A stretch of 40,507 nt of DNA, from contig NZ_BNBI01000027.1 in NCBI RefSeq assembly GCF_014655295.1, positions 1 through 40,507 of the forward strand, in the 5' to 3' direction. The notes below the pieces were generated by a model. It was given only the letters and a program-made list of their open reading frames with translations, was not told the origin of the DNA and did no database searches. The DNA is from Streptomyces fumanus. GTDB lineage: Bacteria > Actinomycetota > Actinomycetes > Streptomycetales > Streptomycetaceae. Position numbers and translations under genes: made by a program. This document shows positions 12,001 through 18,100 of the stretch, one piece after another. The stretch's first letter is position 1. Each line of letters opens with the position of its first letter.

Positions 12001-15000
12001 CCACCGGCCGCGCACCTCGCCACCTCGTGGGGCGTCTCCCGGCAACTGGCGGAACGGGTCACCCGCAACACCTGGTTCGACCAGGCCACCGCCGACCGCG
12101 TCCGCGACGAACTCGGGGCCCTCGACGGCCCGGCGGGCGAGCGCCTGCTGCGCTGGATGGACGCCATCGGCCGCATTCCCACGGACCTCGGCGCCCTCGC
12201 CCGCCCACGCCGTCTCTCCCCCGCCGGGCTGTTCCGCATCGCCTCGTCGGTGATGGCCGACCCCCGCCATCTCCTCACGGTCGCGGCCGGGGACGGCAGC
12301 CTCGACAGACTCCGGACGGACGCCCGGGCGGTGGCCGACTCCGTGCGGGGCGATTACGTACCCGAACACGACTCTCGCGCACGCGCCTGGCTGATCCAGC
12401 TCGCCGCCCATCACCACCTGACCTTCCCCCAGCTCGCCACCCTGGTGCCCCGGCTGCACCGCGGCGGCATCCCGCCCCTCACCCACCTGGACGACCCGGA
12501 CCTCACCGACATGGTGGCCCAGACAGTCGCCGAGGTGCCGGAGGCCGACGACCGGGACGACACTCCGGACGGCCCCCGACCTGGGTACGACCTGTCCACG
12601 CTCGGCGGTGACGCCGTCCCCGCCGGCCGCGCGGGACCCGGTCCGGAAGCGTCCGTGCGCCCCTCCACGGTCGACCGCGCCGGCCCGCCCCCGGCCGGTG
12701 ACGGCAGACCCGACGCCGCGCGGCTCACACCGGCCGCGCACCTCGCCGACTCGTGGCACGTCCCCTTGGACGTGGCGGAACACCTCACCCGTCAGCCCTG
12801 GTTCGACCGGGGCCGGGCGGACGCCCTCCGCAACGAGGTCGAGGTCCCCGGCGGCTCGGACTCACTGCGCCTGCTGCTCTGGCTGGACGCCATCGGCCGC
12901 ATACCCACGGACCTGACCTCCCTCGCGAGGCGGTACGGACTCGCCCCCGGCCACCTGTACCTCGGCGCGCGGCTCGTGATGGCCGACCCCGAGCATCTGC
13001 TGACGGTCGCGGCCGGCGACGGCAGCCTCGAACGGGCGTTCGGCAACCCGGTGGGGACGGCCGAGGCGGTGCGCGAACACTACGTCGGGGAGAGCGATCT
13101 GCGCGCACGTGCCTGGCTGATCGCCCTGGCCGCGCACCACCGACTGACCCTCACCCAGCTCGAAAGCCTGGTGCCTCGGCTGCACGCCCGCGGAATCCGG
13201 CCCCTCACCCCCCTCGACCACCCGGTACTGACCGAGATGGCGGCGCAGGAGAAGGAGGAACTCCCGCCGTACACCCCGCCCGCCGGTGCCGACGCCACCG
13301 GTACCGGCGAACCCCTTGTCGACCTGTCCACTCTCGACGGCGGACACCTGCCGCTCATCGGGTCGGCCGATGTGACACCGGCCGCGCACCTCGCCACCTC
13401 GTGGGGCGTCTCCCGGGAACTGGCGGAACGGGTCACCCGCAGCACCTGGTTCGACCAGGCCGCCGCCGACCGCGTCCGCGACGAACTCGGGGCCCTCGAC
13501 GGCCCGGCGGGCGAGCGCCTGCTGCGCTGGATGGACGCCATCGACCGCGTCCCCACGGACTTGGCGGCCCAGGCACGGGAACACGGTCTGTCCGTCGGCG
13601 CGTTGTACTCCGTCGCCTCGTCGGCGATGGCCGACCCCCGCCATCTGCTGGTGTGGGGCGAGGCCATCGGCGGCGTACCGACGGATCTGGAGGACCTCGC
13701 GCGAGAGCACGGCCTCTCCCCCCACGACTTGTACTTCATCGCTTCGTCGATGATGGCCCACCCCCGTCGTCTGCTGACGGTCGCGGCCAGGGACGGCAGC
13801 CTCAGCACGCTGCAGACGGGCACGCAGGAAGCGGCCGACCGGGTACGGGGTGACTACGTCCAGCGGAGCGACCGTCGCGCACGCGCGTGGCTGATCGAAC
13901 TGGCCGCTCACCACGGGCTGACCCTCGCCCAGCTCGAAGTCCTGGTGGGCCGGCTGCACGAGCGCCGGATGCCGCCGCTCACCGCGCTCGACGACCCGGC
14001 GCTGACCGCGATGGCGGCCCAGGTGTCCGGCCGGACGCCGGAGGCCGGCGCCTCAGAGGACACCACGCCCGCGTACGACCTCAGCACGCTCAGCGGTGCC
14101 GTCGGCCGGCCGGACGGCCACGACCTCGTCGCCCCGGCCGGTACGGCAGCCACCGGCCGGGCACCCGAGCCCGCCCCGGCCGGCCCGTCGATGCCCCGCC
14201 GCAAGCCCGTCCCCGGCCCGGCGGTCCGCTCCCAGCAGCCCGTGCCGGGCCCGGCGACGCCCCACCGCAGACCCGTCCCCGACCCGGCGGTGCCCCGCCG
14301 CAAGCCCGTGCCGGGCCCGGCAGCACTCTCCCGTAGACCCGTCCCCGACCCGTCGGCACCTCGCCGCAAGCCGGTACCGGTGCCCGCGCCGGTGGCGACC
14401 GTCGCCCCGCCGGTCGGCTTCCGGCGTACCGGTCCGCTCGGTGCCGAGGTGCACGGCACCGCCCTCACCCTGCACGAACCGGTGGACACGGAGGGCGGGT
14501 TCACCACCGCGCTCCTGCACGCGGTGCGGGTCGCCGCGCCCCGGGCGGTCCCCGGGGCGGACACGCCCGGTGCCTTCCTCGCCTGGGCGGCGGCACGGGT
14601 GACCGCGGACGACCTCGCGGACAGCCCCCCGCCGGCCCTGGCACCGCCGGCCGGTATCCCGGTACGCCTGCTCCTCGACGCTGGGGTGAGCCTGACTCCG
14701 GCACACCGCACACAGGCCGTACTGCTGGGCGACGTACTGCCCGTCGCCGATCTCCCGCTCTCTCCCGTGGAGCGGGCCAGGCTCTTGCTGCTCGCTCCCT
14801 CCTATGCGTCGGAGGAGCACTTCTCGCTGTTCCTGGCCGCCCTGACGGCACGGCTGCTGGGCATCCGGATCACCGTGGTGGACCGGACGGGGAACGTCCA
14901 CCTGTTCGGCCGTACCGGCGCGGAGCCGGAGGACGACGGCCCCGGTGCCGTGGTGGTGGACGACGGGCAGACCCCTCTGTTCGGCGTCCCCGTTCCCAAG

Positions 15001-15036
15001 GGGTCCCCCGGGCCGCGGCGCGCCGACCGCTCCTGA
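1..15036 (+). CDS. Giant modular T7SS-associated toxin-like protein (5'-partial)
   Basis: The reading frame is open from base 1 to the TGA at 15034-15036, giving 5011 residues; the real start lies upstream. A GTG at 982 is an arbitrary internal start, because the coding pattern continues before it. Residues here count from base 1. Order: Thr/Pro/Ser-rich linker (1-245); part of a metzincin-like module (about 255-335); papain-fold toxin domain (about 535-765, Cys608, His701, Asp716); a helical segment with an 'RRMSAVDRL' motif shared with the other giant gene (about 790-900); a beta-rich region of about 1,900 residues; Asp/Pro linker repeats; helical repeats 1-4; metzincin-like module (about 3720-3977); helical repeats 5-7; Arg/Pro repeats; C-terminal domain (about 4800-5011). 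Cys is very rare, as in exported proteins. No signal peptide can be judged. Architecture and neighbours suggest a secreted polymorphic toxin, but export by the adjacent T7SS is inference. Confidence 0.8.
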   Translation, partial: HTPLLLNDTTWAGTHTHTDSGTTELHTTTSDVTGAHTATNGSTTGTPRLHPTAGPSLPTTDFGGSTTSPPSTTDSIAPLTPPPADPDAITVIGTTRPPFTSPVTTTPFTPPPTLTEPTAGSPIPPPTSGTIPTTTLFTGNGTPVTGTHQVPDTETVGTLGSPDSEPTGHLAPAPPTSTGTSTRTGAGTGTATSTLTGPPSPATPHTPVPQGDTTSSGTTPRTAAPGRGATTADAPPADALAGESPSVDPLAPVAPEDVTLHVRRTADAGGDWTRDVTLTLPVTAEPPLTAEQFAHVQQTVRERVAAHFDAGSRLPASQDRLHTDVTLVPAAHSAPHTPTVVTGSTRTGDTGPDVHLLLGQAAVSPDSPLALAQQLLQGAGFAHPAPQRDGQKPGLDQVLPPPAETLADIEAATDTVLDALDDLASAAPDRATEAILTQSGEVRLPTESSADTGVLTALSSPGALGQDTLGRTAPPPTPADAPGIADATAPPSAPSVLTQHADPHQDRATELSQNLDTVRPYGEAPGQLRRNVNAPQQARLERSWPRNEDGSFQRFPDPRGRFYALAGPVRALNRSHVRNSLATDLGSAEWVQRLNGPRTDSTEWLANCIDVTRSVLLSWHGIPTAAAPVVAGVTESDGPRATARWLGAQWRSPQYVDNGQSRSDQAWASVAERLRRGGHGSSALVVFNTPRRSQTEGAASHAVNAVNHHGRIYWIDAQRGRVSERPLYQAGLFQSIELDPQLRWLEPPEAPGPMPVSTVLNNASFATPRDLAHAAGLQAAAHGDPFGAATGPEADPLEHADRSLFENWRTHSAAHWWVRRSKALGAVDDAVRTLLADSEKEPGNTDLVRRQSRALLAAIDAWKSAKRGRSRRMSAVDRLTAGVSDVLDRIEGRTRDTVAAQAGALARARAEEREVLGWRLPGYLASMRARGRATLHDVPAGDVHWLRQRIEVNTGGPATEIIEAFDSDPASFIGQGRPFQVKGRGGWYDVVVAVRRDPTEPRPRITTVPSGDLGPEDVTRHFTLTENGTGVADQVSRTRGPVLRGMGTVLVPTPQPGLLAGASANVNVGYGLVGRADTRTTGLVDVNKVTGRDGSVAVPRRTELRVRISRAGGPARTFRAQSRGTLLVPTGDLVPDPPTPSEPAPGPTTEFTPLTPEQSRRVAASPSMSPVATDPGSPYQGGGGLFDLIASRVHPAVTAGGSPGRRLAFSMATGDHLTRTVRRMLTGPLPSQDLSSADGGTRASVRLTAEITSVRPLPLRRAVGGVTEDGRPKGKQPVRGDDVPQEPPPPGGQPSNLLRPRQKAVTSHTTTTSRSSEVVTMAGPGVGVGAGPGGPKARLFLQPGLEWSEAVSVSTTRALTLKHGVDIGEHEVLYLARVRVRAEGTGPLSPAQRLHGGRPQDITVLLWFRLATAEAVELELPLPPGVEAPEKLFDDPGFVRIMPAGPTGSTVSMTGVDTTALLRNVEQIFASDRRLHGLLPREDGRRARLTDRQDWTVNATDHARMRQNSCILTTALSPAYLQTHKQQLLTTGVIARLVRKHLDVTQTVVVRVTGRLAEAPDYRGDRADRDLVTSASVTQSAAHGRSTTTGALVVLRGSAKPVPGHLYVTGLAGAVAQSARGNQAVLTIAGGYENQGKSPTAVWDGHLVLDVEITSVERKRLWRRAVLPGRPGRDQPPVEVIVPLSGGTEENRGLSAPMPVRFFAPTGFTLREEATGATGSGDFAGPAPSEGSPEPTVLGDFPELLLEPAPHEDFTARLGKAGFVLREDATGFRVVEASTGLEPARRPKPFDVPPAFGVNSLFDEHWWSPEGPELPSWLVLDSLRTAAPEALPDLAGALLVEASGEDDAALTTPGLLPAVRVEDTFGPEGSTVGLQVGGGQVWTLRDLSFTRRLDSLSGALGARLHAVSPRVVGMGEGPAVEASVSGGHSASGERSSVFATVLALLLQGAGNTSPDAWVMAGPGLYRARAAGESRSTAVSASLTRTAVSEPGGRMWLVQADLVVVMAAEVSAKHNPPRTVARGLELPGAVVAWVSEEQARRAGLGPALDAHLAAAETPTGSLVPPALPRPAVADSADGNPFLAGTGPLGLGLVQHFPAPRRVLPLVREKLAHLTDRNVADLLLPDRVTRDRYGNTQRLTQVLGALGGVSLLSGAMDGGVPVPLYDRSGRVVFEARVVVTRSRGAYLGPSGSRQSMMYTTSASAVRSTGRTTVSRRAVPVFGLPLGYPGEHDGPRGAVAGGVLAFPTAATVLGQEENRDRTGGVLVLTPAHAPRVDVRFPVTVSLELHRPGGSAGLPPGTRTEPAAVVELATRPTRGDERGLDFRMLRSDLLALSRLSPARQAPPPVVLLGDEAPSRDRWRSSGSPVPPEAQVNTFQGTELVRGALADLVRALRGASGFTTVGTAAATTLRAALSTEWLISALPALAATGADMPEAYVPRLLTGEDLRWTADARLRHGRVLGTGERMVFEFDADAHPDVWQEGASGAVLRSAEATDLHAGGGWTRQRATDAYQGIVLPGAAVREQAQVGESRSPGLARKRQVHLPSVLVEFTADILLTAGLHHRAGSRLGRRDAGGSAEAALPHPVVVRMSLPSARQLLDAGHLTDPHALLPGPAPSAPWHSEVLLRRVTSAGGALVGVASLGPEEWERRRPALERLAEVGTYTTDGPGVGERAARPLPLASSPRFFLVTGRADGRPQVADRDGTPRVLGHGDYDGFVRSRADLLRLPSGTVLTVVRPGSTGDGPAPADPATVLPDLRADELQRLASGTGLVVMDPVWGVSDPSADTAGGEPVLRLRPAPDGSPGHWRLFFPGADGTGFVPGAEPDTFMPSPAAVPELSPAVVPPSSDSVLSVLSGPPVMRGALPAGPGIEDAPLPADTSGTDDAPLPADTSGTDDAPLPADTSGTDDAPLPADDPPVFPASQAPGTPGATVLALRWGVSAGLLRELRGSGLDLAEVRALRRELGVGIGGDTTRFLQWLDVVGRVPADLTRLAARHGTDAVTLYRLASAIMATPEHMDRIMDAEPQVSPDRWPDRLALYVPAELRTDHRELGWLTAIADRHEMPVHTLPDLAGLLREAGLPVGTSADDHTVTSLAARAARRPVPLPLPHRATGIRVSDIRTGHYATEWRVSRERLAVLPDPLWWDLPRVDSLRRILDVGPGLDTLHLLDWIEAIGRVPSDLPELARTYGFEPSVLYRVSWTVMADPRHLLAAVARDEGGVMDRLRTEPHLLATELRGGYVDAGDYRGRAWLPALADAHRLTFTQLVRLVPLLSAAGVRPGTEPADPAVAERVDEVTDRHDRSSDLETRLGRMAALRAQPWLDAEALHGLHRYLGIAGGEDTARFLRWIDAIGRVPTELTAPAPAPGLDALDLYRLAVIVPADPRHLLGVLAQDPLGGTPDSWTGVLEQVVADLRGGDYLTRDDLAGRAWLIALAAHHRLSLADLRQLVPRLRDEGVPPRTAPDDPRVTGLVNRTANRPPAYASGRPPSYTENPPPYPVGERTPPGAAGGGHRWYPPALAAAWSLLEGEVRSLVQQPWFDAQRVHDLRTRLGISDPYDMRRLLRWLGAIGRIPTDLAGLAPSLRLGEAEMYRLSSVALADPLHLSRIMALRPERSFARWEAVLRATVDALHGDGAIPDDTLRARLFELAAHFGLDVTQLRRVAHLLRQRRIPYRTGFDSPALIEVVNEVGRRRPTGSRMPDSARHSAGTRLPDTVRPSADPVPFDAWSHRRAGAPVATLRTEIFDPRYRYAVDAPTMTRNDVTALRRRVRPAAELRVRPRLFDPSERLLPGRATCIRARIRRIQATDGRWVRDVTVPLPVAIRSGTDLTAEHLQQRINRLLDTYVNTGYVLPLSGDQLHVHVAVTSAPDHEAITVTTGPDPDRSDQFQFHLHSGGDPELTAYDDNVLLHEVLHYVGVTDRYQDPLALFRRRPDQADTGGVMADVTTPAAAHRFPTRYLTQIETATTSGPVLRDHPLAADAGLPAVDLSTVGGDGPPPFQQAAAPPAAHLATSWGVSRQLAERVTRNTWFDQATADRVRDELGALDGPAGERLLRWMDAIGRIPTDLGALARPRRLSPAGLFRIASSVMADPRHLLTVAAGDGSLDRLRTDARAVADSVRGDYVPEHDSRARAWLIQLAAHHHLTFPQLATLVPRLHRGGIPPLTHLDDPDLTDMVAQTVAEVPEADDRDDTPDGPRPGYDLSTLGGDAVPAGRAGPGPEASVRPSTVDRAGPPPAGDGRPDAARLTPAAHLADSWHVPLDVAEHLTRQPWFDRGRADALRNEVEVPGGSDSLRLLLWLDAIGRIPTDLTSLARRYGLAPGHLYLGARLVMADPEHLLTVAAGDGSLERAFGNPVGTAEAVREHYVGESDLRARAWLIALAAHHRLTLTQLESLVPRLHARGIRPLTPLDHPVLTEMAAQEKEELPPYTPPAGADATGTGEPLVDLSTLDGGHLPLIGSADVTPAAHLATSWGVSRELAERVTRSTWFDQAAADRVRDELGALDGPAGERLLRWMDAIDRVPTDLAAQAREHGLSVGALYSVASSAMADPRHLLVWGEAIGGVPTDLEDLAREHGLSPHDLYFIASSMMAHPRRLLTVAARDGSLSTLQTGTQEAADRVRGDYVQRSDRRARAWLIELAAHHGLTLAQLEVLVGRLHERRMPPLTALDDPALTAMAAQVSGRTPEAGASEDTTPAYDLSTLSGAVGRPDGHDLVAPAGTAATGRAPEPAPAGPSMPRRKPVPGPAVRSQQPVPGPATPHRRPVPDPAVPRRKPVPGPAALSRRPVPDPSAPRRKPVPVPAPVATVAPPVGFRRTGPLGAEVHGTALTLHEPVDTEGGFTTALLHAVRVAAPRAVPGADTPGAFLAWAAARVTADDLADSPPPALAPPAGIPVRLLLDAGVSLTPAHRTQAVLLGDVLPVADLPLSPVERARLLLLAPSYASEEHFSLFLAALTARLLGIRITVVDRTGNVHLFGRTGAEPEDDGPGAVVVDDGQTPLFGVPVPKGSPGPRRADRS
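1600..2295 (+). other. Papain-fold toxin domain (Tox-PL-like, possible glutamine deamidase)
   Basis: This is a domain inside the giant gene. A Cys in 'WLANCIDVT' (codon 1822-1824) is followed 93 residues later by a His in 'SHAVNAVN' (2101-2103), then by an Asp in 'YWIDAQRG' (2146-2148). The order C...H-x-x-N...(W)xDxQxG is the signature of the papain-fold toxin families, whose known members deamidate host glutamines or cleave proteins. It sits in the interior of the protein, far from the C-terminus where polymorphic toxins usually carry the toxin domain, so it would need processing or would act as part of a multi-activity protein. The fold call is from the motif pattern only; deamidase versus protease activity cannot be told from sequence. 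Confidence 0.65.
8608..8736 (+). repeat. 36-bp in-frame tandem repeat (DAPLPADTSGTD)
   Basis: About 3.6 near-identical copies of a 36-bp unit start at 8608, 8644, 8680 and 8716 (partial). They encode a 12-residue acidic/Pro unit. The copies differ by very few bases, so expansion is recent or the array is unstable. They form a flexible linker between the beta-rich region and the first helical repeat. The copies abut with no spacers. Confidence 0.95.
11161..11930 (+). other. Metzincin/snapalysin-like zinc protease module
   Basis: This domain of the giant gene contains 'HEVLHYVGVTDR' (first His codon 11716-11718), which fits HExxHxxGxxD, the zinc site of snapalysin-type proteases in which Asp is the third ligand. 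About 30 residues later comes 'GGVMADV' (Met codon 11812-11814), in the place of a metzincin Met-turn. An upstream beta-rich half contains 'DGRWVRDVTVPLPV' and 'SGDQLHVHVAV'. The same module occurs in the opposite-strand giant gene at 37391-38061. The key residues look intact, so an active zinc endopeptidase is likely; the substrate is unknown. Confidence 0.7.
12004..13560 (+). repeat. Recent direct repeat within helical repeats 5 and 7
   Basis: The stretch 12004-12186 recurs at 13378-13560 (offset 1374 bp). I count six mismatches over about 183 bp by eye, far closer than the other copies of the repeat. This points to recent duplication or gene conversion inside the giant gene. Confidence 0.85.
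14194..14391 (+). repeat. Six 33-bp repeats encoding an Arg/Pro-rich linker
   Basis: Six consecutive 11-residue units of the form 'PRRKPVPGPAV' with variants (HRR, RSQQ and LSRR heads; PVPDP and PVPVP cores) run from 14194 to 14391. They form a basic, proline-rich stalk directly before the C-terminal domain, probably an extended spacer. Confidence 0.9.
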
Positions 15037-15041
15037 ACCGG

Positions 15042-15077
15042 GAGGACGGCCTCTCAGCAGGCGGAGAGGCCGTCCTC
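15042..15077. terminator. Bidirectional terminator hairpin between the giant gene and eccC
   Basis: A perfect 14-bp stem, GAGGACGGCCTCTC (15042-15055) against its complement at 15064-15077, encloses the 8-nt loop AGCAGGCG. It begins 5 nt after the giant gene's stop and lies 35 nt beyond the stop of convergent eccC. There is no long T-run, which is usual in high-GC actinomycetes. The position between convergent genes fits a two-way terminator. Confidence 0.85.
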
Positions 15078-15112
15078 AGCGCACACCAGGGCGCCGAGCC
15101 CCTGTCTGCGGT

Positions 15113-18100
15113 TCAGTCCCGGCTCTCGGCACCGGGACCGTCCACCCACGCCGTCTGGATCTCGACGGTCTTGCGCCGGGCGATGCGCCGGCCCCGCCCG
15201 GCCGCGAGGTTGCGGCCCTTGACGTTGCCGAAGACATAACCCTCGCTGGGCGGGCAGGACAGCAGGACGCCGGGGGTGTTCGCCTCCTGGAGCCGGCGCA
15301 GCAGCGGGTCGTTCAGACCGCGCGCGGATCCCGCCGCCGCCCGGGCGACGATCAGGTGCACCCCGAGTTCCCAGCCCATCGCCACATGATCGAGCAGGGG
15401 GGCGAAGGGCTGGTTCATCGGGCTGCCGCCGATCAGGTCGTAGTCGTCGACGAGGACGAACAGCCGCGGCCCCTTCCACCAGTCGCACGACCGCATCCGC
15501 GAGGGCGCGATCTCGGGGCCGGGGAGCCGGGTCCTCACCGCCCGGCCCACGCCGTCGATCAGCTCCTTGAGCGAGTCCATGGAGATCGCGTGCCCGAGCC
15601 GGTACGCGTCGGGCACCGCCTCCACCAGGGTGCGGCGGAAGTCGACGACCATCAGCCGGGCCTCCTCCGGTGTGTACCGCTCCATCACGGCCTTCGCCAC
15701 CAGGCGCAGCAGGTTGGTCTTGCCGCTCTCGGTGTCACCGACCACGATCATGTGCGGGTTCTCGGCGAAGTCGTGCCAGACCGGAGCCAGCCGGGTCTCC
15801 TCCACACCGACCGGTACCCGGAAGTCGCCCTGCGGGGACGGGAGTTCGGTGACCGGCAGGGTGGTGGGCAGGGTGCGCAGCCGTGGGGCGGAGGGCCCCT
15901 GCCAGCTCTCCCGTACGGCGGTGACGAGTGACGCCACGCCTTCGGCCAGGTCGTCCGCGTCCTCCACACCGTCGATCCGCGGGAGCGCGGTGAGGTAGTG
16001 CATCTTGTCCTTCGTCAGGCCGCGGCCGGGCATCTCGGGTACGGTGGCCGCCCGCCGGACGTCGATGTTCGAGTCCATGGCGTCGCCCATGCGCAGTTCC
16101 AGTTGGGTGCCCGCCTGGTCGCGGACCGCGGAGGACAGCTCGACCCAGCGGGCCGTGGTGACGACGAGGTGGATGCCGTAGTTCAGTCCTCGGGTCGCCA
16201 GGGCGTTGATCTCCGGGACCTGGCGGTCGTAGTCCTGCCGCACGGTGGACCAGCCGTCGATCACCAGGAAGACGTCTCCGAACGGCTGGTCGGCGTAGTC
16301 GCCGTCCGCGCGGCGCCTGCGGTAGGTGGCCATGTTGTCGATGCCGTGGTTCAGGAAGAACCGTTCCCGCTCCTCCAGCAGGGTGCCGACCTCGGCCAGG
16401 ACCCGGTTCACCCGCTCCGCGTCCAGCCGGGAGGCGACCCCCGATACATGCGGCAGTCCGTCCAGGCCCGCCAGGGTGCCGCCGCCGAAGTCCAGGCAGT
16501 AGAACTGCACCTCACGGGGGGTGTGGGTGAGGGCGAGCGCACACATCAGAGTCCGTACCAGCGTGCTCTTGCCGCTCTGCGCGCCGCCGGCGATCGCCAC
16601 ATGGCCGCCGGCCGCCGAGAGGTCGACCATCAGCAGGTCGCGCATCTGCTCGAAGGGACGGTCCACCACGCCCACCGGCACGGCCAACTGGCCGCGTCCG
16701 GGCCAGTCCGTGGCGGTCAGGCCGTACCGCTCGTCCGTGGTGAGCGGCGGGAGGATCTGGTCGAGCGTGGTGGGCAGGTCCAGGGGCGGGAGCCAGACCT
16801 GGTGGGCCGGGGGGCCGGAGTCGCGCAGCCGCTCCACGGCGACCGCCAGCAGGGACGGCCCGTTCTCGTCGGTCCGCTCCTCCTCGGGGCCGTCCGTCCC
16901 GCCGGCCGGCTCCCTGGGGACGATCCACTCCGCCGACCAGGGCACTACCTGGCTGACCGCTCGCGCCTGGTTGACCGCGCCGCGCCGGCGCACGTAGGGG
17001 CCGGAGGAGTACGCGGCGCGGAACCGGGTCAGCAGGTCGACGCCGGTCTTCAGGTACCCGCTGCCGGGCTCCGACGGCAACTGGTAGGCGTCGGGGACGC
17101 CCAGCACGCCACGGCTCTCCATGGCGGAGAAGGTGCGCAGGCCGATGCGGTAGGACAGGTGGCTCTCCAGTTGGTGCATCCGGCCCTCGTCCAGCCGCTG
17201 GGAGGCCAGCAGCAGATGCACCCCGAGGCTGCGGCCGAGCCGGCCGATCATCACGAAGAGGTCCATGAAGTCCCGCTGCGCCGCGAGCAGTTCGCTGAAC
17301 TCGTCGACGACGATGAACAGGCTCGGCAGCGGTTCGAGAGGCGCTCCCGCAGCGCGCGCCTTCTCGTATTCGAGGGCCGAGGTGTAGTTGCCCGCGGACC
17401 GCAGCAGTTCCTGGCGGCGGATCAGCTCGCCGTGCAGCGCGTCCTGCATCCGTCCCACCAGCGCCGTCTCGTCGGCCAGGTTGGTGATGACGGCCGAGGT
17501 GTGCGGCAGTTCGTCCAGGCCCAGGAAGGTGGCGCCGCCCTTGAAGTCGACCAGGACGAAGTTGAGCGTCTCGGAGGAATGGGTGAGCGCGAGCGCCAGC
17601 ACCAGGGTGCGCAGCAGCTCGCTCTTCCCGGAACCCGTCGCACCGATCAGCATGCCGTGCGGACCGCTGCCGCCCTGCGCGGATTCCTTGATGTCCAGCT
17701 CCACCGGGGAGCCGTCCGCCCCGACCGCGATCGGCACCCGCAGCCGCCCCGGGCCGGTGTGGCGCGTCCACAGGTCGGCGGGCACATGGTGGTGCAGGTC
17801 GGCGATGCCCAGGAGGGACGTCAGCTCCAGGGTGGTGGCGAGCGGCTGGGCCGTGTCGGCGCCCGGTCCCATGCTCATCCGGTGCGGGGCCAGTTGCCGG
17901 GCCAGCGCTCCGGCCGAGTGGGGACCGAGGGCGTCCGGCGTGCCCAGGTGGGTCGACTGTTCCTTGCGGTCCCGGTCGGTACGGACCAGGGACAGCGACC
18001 GCTCCGCCACCTCCAGGCGCAGGGTGACGCGTCCGGGCCGCCAGGACAGCGCCCCGTCGACGTCCAGGACCACGGTGTTGCGCAGCCCCGCCCCGTCCAG

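Larger units (their letters stand above)
8785..14040 (+). repeat. Seven helical protein repeats of about 180 residues
   Basis: Seven divergent copies of one all-helical module lie roughly at 8785-9320, 9361-9890, 9895-10430, 10535-11085, 11995-12540, 12721-13260 and 13370-14040. Each carries 'W(L/I)DAIGR(I/V)PTDL', then 'LYR(L/I)AS..MADPRHLL', then 'RARAWLI.LAAHH.LT..QL..LVPRL'. The metzincin-like module interrupts the series after copy 4. Copy 7 has an internal duplication of its 'AIxxVPTDL...MA(D/H)PR(H/R)LL' part (about 13525-13770). Linkers after the later copies contain a 'DLSTL(G/D/S)G' motif. I do not recognise the family; tandem helical arrays often act as binding or spacer scaffolds. 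Confidence 0.85.

Noticed and set aside
7060..12783. Very long minus-strand open frame (1907 codons) opposite the first giant gene
   Set aside because: It is antisense to clear repeats and the protease motif, and its translation is Gly/Arg/Val-rich with no recognisable domain; long shadow frames are expected in DNA of this GC content.
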